DNA from: Agapanthus africanus
Lineage: Eukaryota; Streptophyta; Magnoliopsida; Asparagales; Amaryllidaceae
DNA: 64,000 nucleotides
Assembly (NCBI GenBank): GCA_030015575.1
Contig: JASDDO010000018.1
Span: 228,393,138-228,457,137 of the forward strand
Reading direction: 5' to 3'
In this document: positions 25,593 through 36,791 of the stretch, piece by piece
Position numbering within the stretch: the first letter of the stretch is position 1
How the letters are laid out: the number at the start of each line of letters is the position of its first letter
Program-made: the position numbers and the translations under genes
Notes under the pieces: generated by a model
Database searches by the model: none
Seen by the model: the letters and a program-made list of their open reading frames with translations, nothing else
Told to the model about the DNA's origin: nothing

Positions 25593-25961
25593 ATTAGGGT
25601 GTTCACTTCTCTAGTAAGTTGTTTATTGAAGTGTAAGCTTGGGTTAAAGATTATTCAAGGTAGATCATCTTCGAAAAGGAAGACTTCTAGCAAGCATGGA
25701 TCATTCGGCTTGTGGAGCCTCTCTAGAGTCCGGAAGTTCAGGGATCGCGTCGAAGGGACTACTACTCGGAGCTTATGAAGCAAAGGAACGGACTACAAAG
25801 GTTGTAATCCCTTTCTCTTAGATGTAAAGATGTTTACATGCTTTGTTAACCCTAATTATCTAGCTAAGATCTTCGCTTTAGGTTGTTCGGCACTTGAAAA
25901 TTTAAAATACGGCATGGTTGATGCCTTATAGACCCTTGTGACAGTGCCTAGTAACCTTACA
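25593..25961 (+). mobile_element. C1 5' LTR, part 3
   Basis: Final part of the 5' LTR after C3, ending AGTAACCTTACA exactly as the 3' LTR does at 46591. Confidence 0.92.
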
Positions 25962-25962
25962 G

Positions 25963-25974
25963 TGGTATCAGAGC
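25963..25974 (+). promoter_or_regulatory. C1 primer binding site, initiator tRNA-Met
   Basis: TGGTATCAGAGC one base after the LTR end. Confidence 0.95.
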
Positions 25975-26163
25975 CTAGCTAGAGCATTAGGCGATGTGTA
26001 TACGAAGTTAAAAGTCCGATTCAACCCCGAAACGTCAAATTTGACCCCCTCTCTGGAAATTTTTTAAAAGGTGGTTTTTTCTCTATTAAAAAAACTCAAA
26101 AAATTAAGCAGGTGATTCTATGGATAACTGTGAAATACGAACTCCTTATTCCCTCAAGTCGTC

Positions 26164-26204
26164 GTGGAACAGCGGCAATACCATGCTTTGCACGACGGTT
26201 CCGC
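26164..26204 (+). promoter_or_regulatory. C1 conserved GC-rich hairpin near the PBS
   Basis: Arms GTGGAACAG and CGGTTCCGC pair with one G-U and one mismatch. It is the most worn copy, in the oldest element, yet still 189 nt from the PBS. Confidence 0.65.
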
Positions 26205-27959
26205 GGCCGTACTTGGGTATTAAGGACAGATACTTCTAGGTAACATCCGTAGGTATTAATACATGTTTCTGGGAATTTTTAATATTACTTAAGTTTTGAG
26301 TTTTCTGGAGATCTATAAAATTCGTTGTTTCGATCGGAAGTTTAACATCGTTTAGTTTTCCGGGTAACTTAGAACGTGTTAAAAGGTTCTAATGGATATC
26401 AATAACTCATTTTTTCCCATAACGGAAAACTTTCATGTGTTGAATTTTTCTCGAGTTTGAAACTTTCGTAAAAACATGCAAGCATATCTATGGACCCTCT
26501 AGAAGAACGTAACCTTAACTCGATTATGTGACCGTCAAAACTACCACTGAACCCTAGGGCTTGTGGTAGTTTAGCGTTGCCACATATGAGGCATTGGTTT
26601 AACCCTTCTACGGCTAGTTCATTGGGGCTGTGACGTGTTCTGGGATTTTTGAACTCTGCTCAAGTGTTGAGCTATTTGGGAAATCTTGGGTGTTTGATTA
26701 TTCGATCGGAAAGTAACTTTTTCTATTTATCTGAAATTTGATACAATATGTGGAATTCATATAGTTAGGCATGAAATGCGAAGTATGTGATATTTCGGAA
26801 TTATGATGTCTAAAGTGATTGTGCATTCCAAATGTTGTAGTTTTACACCTTCTTTTCTATGACCGTAAGCGTAATATGTGGTGTATCACCGGCTTCGTTG
26901 CTATACATCAACGACAATCGGGATACGCATACTTGCTTACGTTGATGATATGAGATATTATGTGTTACTGTGATATGTTATATTGGATCGTCGTGTTCTG
27001 AATAGCCGTGAGTTTTATGTGAGATGAGGGTTTTTATTTTCATTCATTTAAAATTCATTGTATGTTATATTCTTTGGGACACTTCCGGGTTGAGGTTGAT
27101 GTCACCATTGTATATTATTTACTTTTCCGCATTAGGTAGACCCGAGGAGGGGAGCACAAATAACAGGGTTCTAGGGTTCAGTGGGAGGCCATCTCGAGGA
27201 GTCGAGACCGGGTCTCCTAACCCTAGAATTGGCAGTGTTACATGCCGCTCTCATGGGGGTCTAGGGATGTGGGTTTGGCTATTCATCGCAACCATGGAAT
27301 CCGTGTTTTAAACAGGCTCGAAATAAAACGCGGACGTCCTAGTATATCTAATATTTCATATGTTATCTTCTGCTGCTGTTCTAAGATGAGATCATATTAC
27401 TGCCTGAGACGAATGCTTATACAATATATATGATGATATATAATTATTACTGCTTTCGTTTCTTCTGTGATGCTTAGGAAGCATTAACTGATGGGATTTT
27501 TTAATGAGATTAATAAAAGTAAAGAAACCTAAAAGATGTTGTAGAATCAAATTTTCAAAAAGGTTAGCTACAGTTTTTTGCTTTGCACAGCGGTATATAT
27601 GATATACCCTGCACCTTATTCGATGAGGAAAAAGCCGAGATCCCTTCACCGGGAGTGACCTCTTTAGAAAAACTGGCAGATGCTACAAATTCACGGTTTA
27701 GTTTTTGATTGCTTCTATAGATCTTGCTTTGCACAGCGGTATTTATGAAATATCCTGCACTTTATTCGATGAGCAAAGAGCCGAGATCCTTTCACCGGGA
27801 GTGACCTCTTAAGCGAAACTAGAAAGCCTAAAAAAACACTCCTTTTCAAAATCGCTTGTTTCTACAACGATATCAAGTTCATTACGCTCATGGTTTTCTG
27901 AAAAACCTGCGTAACCCTCTGTCATTTTAGAAAATAGAGTACTTAGTATTCGTGTCGCG

Positions 27960-28167
27960 TTTGTTGACCATAGTTAAGGCGCTTTGTACGGTAGCCGAGT
28001 GATGTTTTCCTATATAACATATGATGTGATTAATTAGAACAGTCATATGACTTTGTTGACCATAGTTAAGGGTCATGTGGGTGGGTCTAAATTAATCAAG
28101 AAATGACGGGTAGAACTTGACTAGTGCTTATGATTTGTTGACCATAGTTATGGTCATAACTCACTAG
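27960..28167 (+). promoter_or_regulatory. C1 three-hairpin cluster
   Basis: Three TTGAC-CATA-GTTA cores (27964, 28056, about 28137). The last lies within TTATGA...TCATAA and CTAGTG...CACTAG (28121-28167). The middle one lies within CATATGAC...GTCATGTG (28044-28079; eight pairs with one G-U). Confidence 0.7.
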
Positions 28168-28574
28168 GGGTAAAAGCATTATCGGGAATTTCAAATGTTG
28201 AAATTTGCAATGAGATTGCATACATTCTATGAGATAGATAGATCCCGATACCCACTGCGAGTAAGAGTTACTCCTGGGATAATTTTGCATAGGACAATTA
28301 GCCGATCAAGTAGGTGTTTAGAAAGGTGTTAACTGGGTTATGCCTCTGGGAAAATGAGGTTTATTTTAATTAGGTCCGTACGAAAGCACGGGAAACCTTC
28401 CTCAAAGTACCAATACTGATCTGGCTGAAAGATTGACGAAATTGTAGGGTGTAATTAATCCCGGCTAATCATACCTTTTAGGGTTTGAAGGAAGATTTGA
28501 TTAAAACGGTGGGAGCCATCCTGATTAGATAAGATAATAACCAATCTAAATCTTGCAAGAGCGCACACTAAGCT

Positions 28575-28598
28575 GTTTTCTTCTCTCTCTCTCTCCAG
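28575..28598 (+). promoter_or_regulatory. Possible splice acceptor before the C1 start codon
   Basis: A pyrimidine-only stretch ends in CCAG nine bases before the ATG. The same arrangement (CCAGGTAGCGACC) is present in C3 and C6, slightly altered in C2. This is a sequence resemblance only; no transcript evidence is available here. Confidence 0.35.
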
Positions 28599-28607
28599 GT
28601 AGCGACC

Positions 28608-28790
28608 ATGTCAGGCCTTAATCAAGATAATAATATGGATGTATTGACCGAACCCACTTTTTATACTGAGCAGGTGAAGATTGGTCCCGTTTTTTCTTAT
28701 AATTGTTATAAGGCTGAAGAGGAAATAAAGGAATACCAGAATTTACAAGCCGCCCAAACGAAGAATAAGCATGTTGATGCATCTTCTTCA
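28608..28790 (+). pseudogene. C1 N-terminal open frame before the protease, interrupted by C4
   Basis: It begins at the ATG after GCGACC. The 61 codons are acidic and polar (opening MSGLNQDNN, containing YTEQVKIGP and ending HVDASSS) and recur in C2, C3 and C6. The frame is cut by the C4 insertion at CTTCA and resumes at 39065 with GVLVIENCFS leading into the protease. Normal Ty1/copia elements have a capsid and CCHC zinc knuckle between start and protease; here only about 80 codons separate the ATG from the protease Asp. Function unknown; it may be the leftover N-terminus or spacer of a deleted gag. Confidence 0.6.
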
Positions 28791-31058
28791 TGTAAGTGCA
28801 CGGCGGTGCCCCAATTTCCATCCCGAGGCCAAATGCGGAAGCGATGGTTAACTTTAATTTTTCTTGAACCGGCACCACCGCGCACTAAAACCCTGATCGA
28901 ATCATTAACTAGTCCTAGCTAACATCAAGATGGGGAAGAGAGATATACCGACTGACCCGTGTCTTCCGGTCTTCTCGTCGTCGTCCCGATCTCCCGCGGA
29001 ATCTCCGGTCTCCACCTCATCGCTGGAAGGGCACCACATCGCCGGCTTCTTTTACGGGCTCCCACCTCTATACCGAGGCAACTCGGGCACGAAGCTGGCG
29101 AGTCGACGTGCCCAAGGTTTGCTGCAGAATGGTGTAGAACCATGTCTCATTTGGGGTTATGGAGTTTTCCATTTGGTGGAGGAATGAACTATATTTTGGA
29201 GGTGGAACTATGGGATTTTTGTGAAGCTAAATGAGTGTAAATCCCTACAACAAAAATTGGGACAGCCCACTAGAGGAAGTGGCCGACAATGCCAATGGGG
29301 GAGAAGGGAATGAGAGTGAGTGAGGGAGTGTATCAATCAAAAGAATGAGAGTCTCTCATAATCCAAGAGAGAGAAAAAGCTATCTTGCAAAGAAATGATC
29401 ACTATGAAAGTCCAACACTCAAACAACAATCATCACACCCCTTCAACATAACCAACCATGATCATAAAGCATGATGACTTCAAAAAGGTTAAGCCATCAT
29501 GAAAGAAGAAGTCAAAAGGTCAAAGGATGGTGCAACCATCATGATCCAACCAATATGCAAAAGACCCCCTTCCAAATTGCTTATTTGCACAAATGCAAAT
29601 AAGCCCTCCTCCACCAAATTTCGGCCATTGAAAGATACAAACAAAAATGGCCGAAACGGAAAGCAAACTGGCAACTCCAGAAAACTAGTCCCGTAATAAA
29701 TTACAGGAAAACCCCGATACTGTGTATACACACCCGTATTTGTATTCCGAACGAAATACAAATGTAATGAGACAAAATCTACACTGTACTATACTAGGAT
29801 CCGGCTTAAACCAAAGCCGGCTAGTATTATCCGTTCGATCCTGATCCATGCAATACCGCACGTATCTGATCGAACCCTGCTATATATCCATACGGCCTCT
29901 AGTACTAACCGTCCGATCCTGATCCGTGCAATACCGCACGTATCTGATCGGACCTTGCCATATCTCCATACGGCCTCTACAGCGTTTCGCCCGAAAACTT
30001 GAGCAACTGAATGTGGGGGACTCTAAAGACTCGTCAACACCATGGTTGTGGATTTCACCACTAGCACGTCAGAGGTATAAGCCAATACGTGACGGGCCAC
30101 CAGCTATTGACCAAAAGGGACGTCGATGAGCGAACTCATCCTGACACCCTACTGAGCCTGTCAGTGACAATATCCGTACAGTCTGGTCCGTTCGTCTATG
30201 AGCATCGCATGGCGGGCCTAGGGGGTTGGTAAAAGTCAGACCCCCAAACGCGGTACAAGTCGTGTCGGAGTGTAGCCCAGAACACCCTGAGATACTACTG
30301 GAATACCTACCAGTAAATCTCCTGCCTCGGCCGTGGGCTTTGTGTAATGGCTCTCCTAGACACAGCGCGACCTCACCCCCAATACCGGGAGAGACGAACC
30401 CCTGAAGATCCGCTCACTGCCTCCATGTGGCTCGGGACTGTACCCAACTAAAACCTGTTTGCACGTCTCCTTTGAGCGTGGTAGGGTAGTAATCAAAGTA
30501 CAGTGGGAACTCACACGAGACAAATGACGATCCTCAGGTCGATGAACTAACCTGTACACATGTCACCTAGGAACTGCTATCTGACGTCTGGCATAAGACC
30601 AACTAGCATGATCCCGGCGAGTCCTGTCCGGTGTACTCACAACCCAATGAGCACCTGTATACATCTTAGGTAATCTAACTGACACCAGTAGCTTGTGAGA
30701 CCGGCCACCGCCCCTTGTCGGGGTCTCGACTGTATACACTAGTCTACTCTGGAGTATCGATGCCCTGTCTCGAAACTCCCACGACTAGGGACCTTTTAAG
30801 GATGTGCTTATAGACCACCAGCTCCCACGTATATGATCGCCCTCATACTGCTGACAGTCAAGCAAGAATCCTAGGGGCTCTATCAACGTGTAATAGCGAC
30901 GTGTCAGGTCACCTAAAGCAGTACATGATGATAAAGATATAGCAGATAGCATACTATTATCTCGAGTAAGACTATCCTACTGGGACAGGTCCTCCCTCAA
31001 TCATTGCAATCACGTGCCTGTGATCCAATAATTGACTCTGAGGGCACTATCTCCAACA
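28791..31058 (-). mobile_element. C4 3' LTR
   Basis: Contains a 67-codon frame (30356-30559) clearly related to the 75-codon frame of the C2-type LTRs (shared SHC-LI-TLPR and PxHxG/E...RG-S-PG-like spacing), and a CTAAAGACTCGTCAA block shared with them. Polypurine tract GTGCAAGTGGGAGAT at 31059-31073. Confidence 0.92.
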
Positions 31059-31073
31059 ATCTCCCACTTGCAC

Positions 31074-34000
31074 TCAAGGCTAATTATTGCGATGTCGCAT
31101 ACTCACAGCCCGTGTGATACCGAACACCCAACTCCTCTACTAGTCAGTCTCACAAAGCTCATTTGCGAAACTATTGCGTTCGAGGAATAGCCTCAGTGAG
31201 CGGATCCGCTTTGATGTTTCTTTCTATGTTTCTCTATATCTCAAGTTCGCGGAGAAAGCCATCACCCGAAATGAGCAATAGCTGTCTTAGAATGTCTGGA
31301 TGTCTGATGGGATCTAGCTCATAAATGAACTCCAAATCCAAACTTCTTAGACTGTATCGTCAACTGAACTTAATCGGTATCCAGCGCTATGCCTCCCTCA
31401 GTATTGCCTTGGATCACCTGTCCAAAATACTGCCCCTCGTCAGAAGGAAAAACTATAACTCTGACAACCTCCTTGTCATCCAGGTTACCTTGGAAGCTTG
31501 GAATGATAACTGTCTCCTTAACGAGGCTGCCGTTATCACATCCCTAGAACGTCCACTTATGTTCTAAAACTGCTTCCGACTGTTTCTCCAGGATTGGATT
31601 AATATCAACTTATTGCATCTGGTGCAAGAACAACATCTGTGTGATACTTGACATCGCATGATTGACTCAATTGCCTAAGCAAGTGATCTGCCAATCATGC
31701 ACATCCTTCTCCCCTTTATCCTGTAAGACACCTTTAGAGAGGGTGACTCCATCACCTGCAGGTATACTACCGTGCCAGGAGTCGTCCATTCTAAATACTC
31801 TTAGAATGCTGTCTAAGTACCCTTAATTGGGAAACCACCCAAATCTAGATCCAAAACCACAGATCTAGTAACCAGTATGTCTGATATAATGTCCAAGTCC
31901 CATGTGGAGAAATCACTGTGTGACGACCAAAGTATAACCGATCGTAGTATAGGAGTTTATTTTCCTACTCCGTGTATGTCATCCAAATACCATGACATCA
32001 CACCCTACCGCCTTCTCAACAGATCCATCCCCTATTCTGATGAAGTCAAGCCTATGACTGTCATACCAGAAATAGATGATCTATCTCCGCTATATCTGCT
32101 TTAGTCTATAAATAGACATAAGCCACCTGTCCACCAATGCTTCCGCTGCTCCCACTGACTACGACAACCCTCTGGCAGAGTCATATAAACGTACACTTCT
32201 AAAGCAAGTTTAGAACGACGCTATACTCATCCTCCTGCCGGGTCTCACAGTCTGGAACAACAGGAATGGCATGTCTGGGTAGACAAGAACTTCCCTTTCA
32301 CCGTCCTTGAGGCTACCGGAGTACCTCTCGGGTGTCTGAAGTTACCCAACTTATCTGCGGAGTGGCCAATGGAATGTCAAACCAGATTGAATCTTTAGGT
32401 TCCTATCAAATCTTCAGTAATCATTTGTGGTTCTGGAATCACTTCCAGTTCTACCATACTCCCACTACTGTTTTCTGAAAAATCCATTTTTATTAAAACT
32501 GTGGCGAGTTTAGAACAATATCACTATTGATCTTCCAGATGGTAGAAAGTCAACCGTCGTCATAGCCTGGGTCAACCCACAAACAGCCATTACAGAAAAC
32601 GTGCCTTGAGTTATCCAGAGTCTGGTTTTAATCATAAGCCAGACAACTCCCCGTATCTTAACATCGTTAAGATATGAACTGTTCTATATCCAATATAGAA
32701 CCAGAGGCACCGATTTAATTGAACCAGATTCAAATCATCCAGCTGTCTCCAGTGCATGTCAACTAAATGGAAGAAGGCCGATCAGCGTTACTCAACTTAG
32801 GAATGCTTCCAATTATGAGTAACCTGAAAGAGAAGCAAGATCTCTTTAATCATTACTATCAACTGAATACCATACACAAGTATCTACATCTTCTATCAAC
32901 TTGAAGAATCCCGATACTTGCTACACCTGGTTCTCTACTCTATTCAAATACCTATAACTTCTCATAATTCGGACCCTGTGTTTCTACGAAACACCTGTCT
33001 AAAAACTAGAGAAGTCATAAGTAAACCGAATATAGTACGAGGACCAACCCCTCTGTCCTGATGGACCCTGGACAACATACAATACTCTGTATAAGTCCTT
33101 TGAGTCTGATAACTCATTCACTGTGTGTCGTTGGTTGAAAACTGTACTTATGGTTAAGAAGAATTACACCGTTGTTCAATACTCCTTACCTAACCATCTA
33201 CTGATATAGGTAAATGTCATAGACATAATTTCAAAAAGGTATATCTCACTCTATGAAAAAAGACGTACAGATATATCAATTTGAAATTGGTGCACAACAG
33301 CGGATATTCAAAACCAAATATTTTGCCGACCGGCAAACAGCCCAGGTGATCTCCTCAAATATCACCGATTACAACGAATCCCAATATAATGAGGATGATC
33401 ACCCAATTCCCAATAACTTACTCCCACTCATCATCTGTAAAACCATGCAGATGTGAGAATCATACCTGGTAAATAATACCCTGGAGTAAGTATCTAATCG
33501 GGAAATCAGTTTTCCTTTAACAGTACACAGTGAAGCTGAAACATTGAAATGCTTCGATGGGGTATCCTGGTATTCCTATTAATGCCTCTTCCATTATCAG
33601 ATTCACAACTGTAACCGTATATTTCTTTGCCACCTCTCCAAATCCCTTTTTATGTCTTTAGTCATTACCTTCTGCACACCCCTTTAGGCCAAATGGTTTT
33701 CTTCCTTCCCTACCGTTCGGCACCAGCCTATGGTTTGGAAGAAGACTATCCAATAAGCATAATGGGTGTACTGTCCTAATCCTAGGAGCACTCGCAATGC
33801 GAGAGAAGGTTAAGATAAAAGACACCTGAATAAATCTTATTCCTATTTCTCCTGAATCAGAATCCATCCCCGAACTGGAACAAGTTCCTTTCGAGTTCGT
33901 AAATAACCATACGATGGAATATCCAATAAACTGTGGATCTTCGTAGTGATACGGAGTGTCCTGGAGAAATACAAAGGTGAAGTAGGAGTGGTAATGAAAT

Positions 34001-34480
34001 ACTTGGTTTGGTCGTGAATACCAGTCGCAATTTAATTTGCCCTCTTACTAATCCCTTGCTTTGTCTTAACTTAATTCCTTCTGTACACCATCGTTATGCT
34101 AATTGGTTTTCTTCATTCCCCACCGTTCGGCACCAGCCTAAGGTTTGGAAGAAGACTATCCAATTTGCGTAATAGGTGTACTCCTAAACCATGGAGTATT
34201 CGCAACCTGAGAGAAGATAAAAGGAAAAGACAACTGAATAGTCCTATCCGTTTCCTCCAGAACCTGAAACCATCCTCGAATAAATTCCTTCGAGTTCGTA
34301 TATAACCATACGATGATTTTGTCCAATGGAAGTGGACGTTCGTAGTAATACGGGGTGTCCTGGAGAAAAGGGTAAAAGTAGGAGTGGCAATGAGGTTTGC
34401 AACTCTGACAATCCAAAAGCCAGTGTTTAAGAAGGTTTGGTCAACTTGGTCACTGAGTCATAGTCTTAGGGTCGGATCAA
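31074..34480 (-). pseudogene. C4 pol remnant, highly degenerate
   Basis: Recognisable only in short pieces on the minus strand: an ADPLT-AIPRTQ-like RNase H end near 31180-31205, a YLDD-like RT site near 31980-31995, an RT GGxxW/CLPEG-like codon run near 32145-32175, and an integrase segment near 33040-33070. No long open frame remains. Between the inferred start (near 34480) and the protease area lies a duplicated segment of unknown coding value. The start codon itself is not conserved (ATT where C1 has ATG). Confidence 0.65.
33655..34405 (-). repeat. C4 internal direct duplication, about 340 bp per copy
   Basis: Two diverged copies (about 33655-34000 and 34060-34405) share CACCGTTCGGCACCAGCCTA-like, GGTTTGGAAGAAGACTATCC and TTCGAGTTCGT-ATAACCATACGA blocks in the same order and end in GGTGTCCTGGAGAAA. 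The divergence shows the duplication is older than the insertion. No protein family recognised in either copy. Confidence 0.8.
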
Positions 34481-34778
34481 TGGTTGCTACCAAAGAGAGA
34501 GAGAAAAGAAACACTCAGCGTGCACTTTAACCTAGATCAGAATGGTTACCAATTTATCTAATCTGGAAACCTCCCACTGTCACCTCAAATTCTCCTCCAA
34601 ACCTGAAAGAAGAATTTGTCGGGGTCACCCGAGGAGTAAACTAACTCAGCAGTGGGAATCGGGATCCAACTATCATCGCATGATAACGTGACGGAATCCG
34701 CTCACGTCATCACACTCCAGAAGGTATGCGCACTGGCAAGTTTCAGTTCTTTTGAAACTCCCGATGTGATTTCTGCCC

Positions 34779-34996
34779 CATGCTCTTATGACCTTGGCGT
34801 GAGGTCAAAATATCATAAGTCACATGTCAAGTTCTACCCATCATTGTCCAGGTTAATTTGAACCCACCCGTACATACCCTTGACGTAGGCCAAAATAGTA
34901 GTACGACTGTCCCAAACCAACGCATCTATCTATGCAACAGATAAATACCCGGCAGCTACCAAACACTATGCCTTGGCGTGAGGTCAAAATACATAG
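34779..34996 (-). promoter_or_regulatory. C4 three-hairpin cluster
   Basis: First hairpin: CATG...CATG outside CTTATGA...TCATAAG. Second: CGTAC...GTACG around TTGAC-GTAG-GCCAA. Third: CTATG...CATAG. The arms differ from those of C2 on both sides, so pairing is kept while sequence changes. Confidence 0.7.
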
Positions 34997-36536
34997 CTTG
35001 AATACTACCGAATATTTAACTGAAATGATGGAGGGCTACGAATGGTTTCTGGCGAAAACCTTTAACGTAATGAACTTGATATTGTTGAAGGAACGGATAG
35101 CTTTTTGAAAATATAGTAACGAAAACCGTTGCTAAAGAGGTCACTCCCGGTGAAGGGGTCTCGGCTCTTTCCCCGTAGAATGAGGTGCAGGATATTCCAA
35201 CTGAATACCACGATGCAAAGCAAAAGTAATCGGCTATAGTGAAGTCATTGCCCTGATGCAAACTTTTTGTCCAAGGGGTCACTCCCGGTGAAGGGATCTC
35301 GGACCTTGCCTCGTCGACTGAGGAGCAGGATATTCCAACTGAATACCACGATGCAAAACAAAAGTGAACGTCCTTGCAATAACAGCTTTTTTAAAAAGTG
35401 TTCCAACAACATCAGAATAGGTTTGTTTTTAACATGCATTGATCCGAATCAACGCAGTCCCACCAATTGATCACACCAAAAAGAACGAAAATATACTGAT
35501 GTACGTATATGCCATCCGCATTCGCCACTGGGTCCCGTCATTACCCGTTAGGTTAGCTAACTAACGACAGAGCGGGGACTGGACTAGCGCGGATGCAAAA
35601 CATATACAACATCTACTAATATATATACCAATATATTATATTCGCTCAAGGCGTGATAAAATGCAACATCACTGAAATATACAGCATCACAGATCAATAC
35701 AGATATCTGGGATCCCCGGGTTTCACAGAGCCACTACTGAAACCCGACGTTCCCCTGGTCGTATGGATAGCCTGTGCAATGAAAACCCTAGACCCCTACG
35801 GGCGCGGCAAGTTACCCGCCAAAACCTGAAGCGAGGCAGCCCCCTTCAGCAACGTGAATGGACCACCCAGCACTTCACGGAATCCGGTAACTTGGGCACC
35901 CCTCCTGGGTCAACCTGTACCCCCTAAGAGTGCGGCGAATAGCCCGCCAATTCTAGAGTGAGGCCCCCTCTGTCTCAATGCCATGAGATGCGGGTTCGTT
36001 GCCCTCTAGAACCCGGCTACCCGTGCACCCCTCCGCGGGGCAATCCTAGTACAGAAAGTAAAATATACATACAACGGGTACATCGACCGCAACCTGGCCG
36101 TGCCCCAAAATAATAATACAAACAGGCAGTGACGGCAGTCCACATATCGGACGCTCGCCCCGCAATATCAAATGTACATAATACAACAAAAACTGTACTA
36201 GCATTGCATCCAGGCTATCCCCCACGACCGATCCGCAACATCACAGCAATACACAGAACATCAACGTGAAGGTCGCGTTCGCAAATCTGTCTAACTGGGC
36301 TATAGCAGTTAGACAGGATTTACCAATCAAGTGACATTCACGGTCGCAGATATAATGTAAATACTGTGAACCATTGTGTTTAAAATATCCGATCGATCAA
36401 ATTTTATCAAGTGGGCCCCCAAGTACTACTGTAGCACAACAAGAAATTCTGGGCCCAAAAATAATATTCCAAAACCCCTATTTTCAACCCAGAAAGCGAC
36501 TGCAAAAATTTGATACAGCAAGGACATCATTGCACG

Positions 36537-36577
36537 GCGGAACCGCGGTCCAAAGGGGGGTTTGGCCGCGGTTCCAC
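36537..36577 (-). promoter_or_regulatory. C4 conserved GC-rich hairpin near the PBS
   Basis: Arms GGAACCGCGG and CCGCGGTTCC are perfect, followed inward by CCAAA...TTTGG around a G-run loop. It lies 201 nt from the PBS. Confidence 0.8.
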
Positions 36578-36778
36578 GCTTCAGTAGTCGAGTTACTGTG
36601 TCGAATTTCTACAGAGTGCTTAAAACTTCCAGTACATCACTATTTTACAACCTGAAAAATTTTTGGACTTCAAAAAATTTCAACAGAAACTGATGTGAAG
36701 AAAACGCGGGTTTTTGGAATTTTGTTCGATCGGAAATGTAAAACACATTAGACAAAACTAGACTATGTTAATGGCGAG

Positions 36779-36790
36779 GCTCTGATACCA
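36779..36790 (-). promoter_or_regulatory. C4 primer binding site, initiator tRNA-Met
   Basis: Minus-strand TGGTATCAGAGC next to the LTR. Confidence 0.93.
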
Positions 36791-36791
36791 C

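Larger units (their letters stand above)
25975..28607 (+). other. C1 long untranslated leader
   Basis: About 2.6 kb with no convincing gene. It carries the same ordered features as the leaders of C2, C3 and C6: the GC hairpin, a possible donor ACC|GTAAGC at 26862-26870, two TCACCGGGAGTGA blocks ending near 27666 and 27811, three hairpins, and a pyrimidine tract ending CCAG just before the start codon. The 95-aa frame at 27024-27311 covers the segment also open in C6 but out of frame in C2 and C3, so it is not taken as a gene. Confidence 0.75.
34481..36778 (-). other. C4 untranslated leader
   Basis: About 2.3 kb, shorter than in the other family but with the same ordered landmarks: GC hairpin, the GTTAGGTTAGCTAACTAAC palindrome near 35548, duplicated TCAC-TCCCG-GTGA blocks at 35132 and 35271, and the three-hairpin cluster. 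No gene supported. Confidence 0.7.

Noticed and set aside
29489..30129. Open frames of 90, 65 and 67 aa in the C4 LTR, seen again in the other LTR
   Set aside because: Repetition follows from LTR identity; no protein family recognised and frames differ between the copies at ends.
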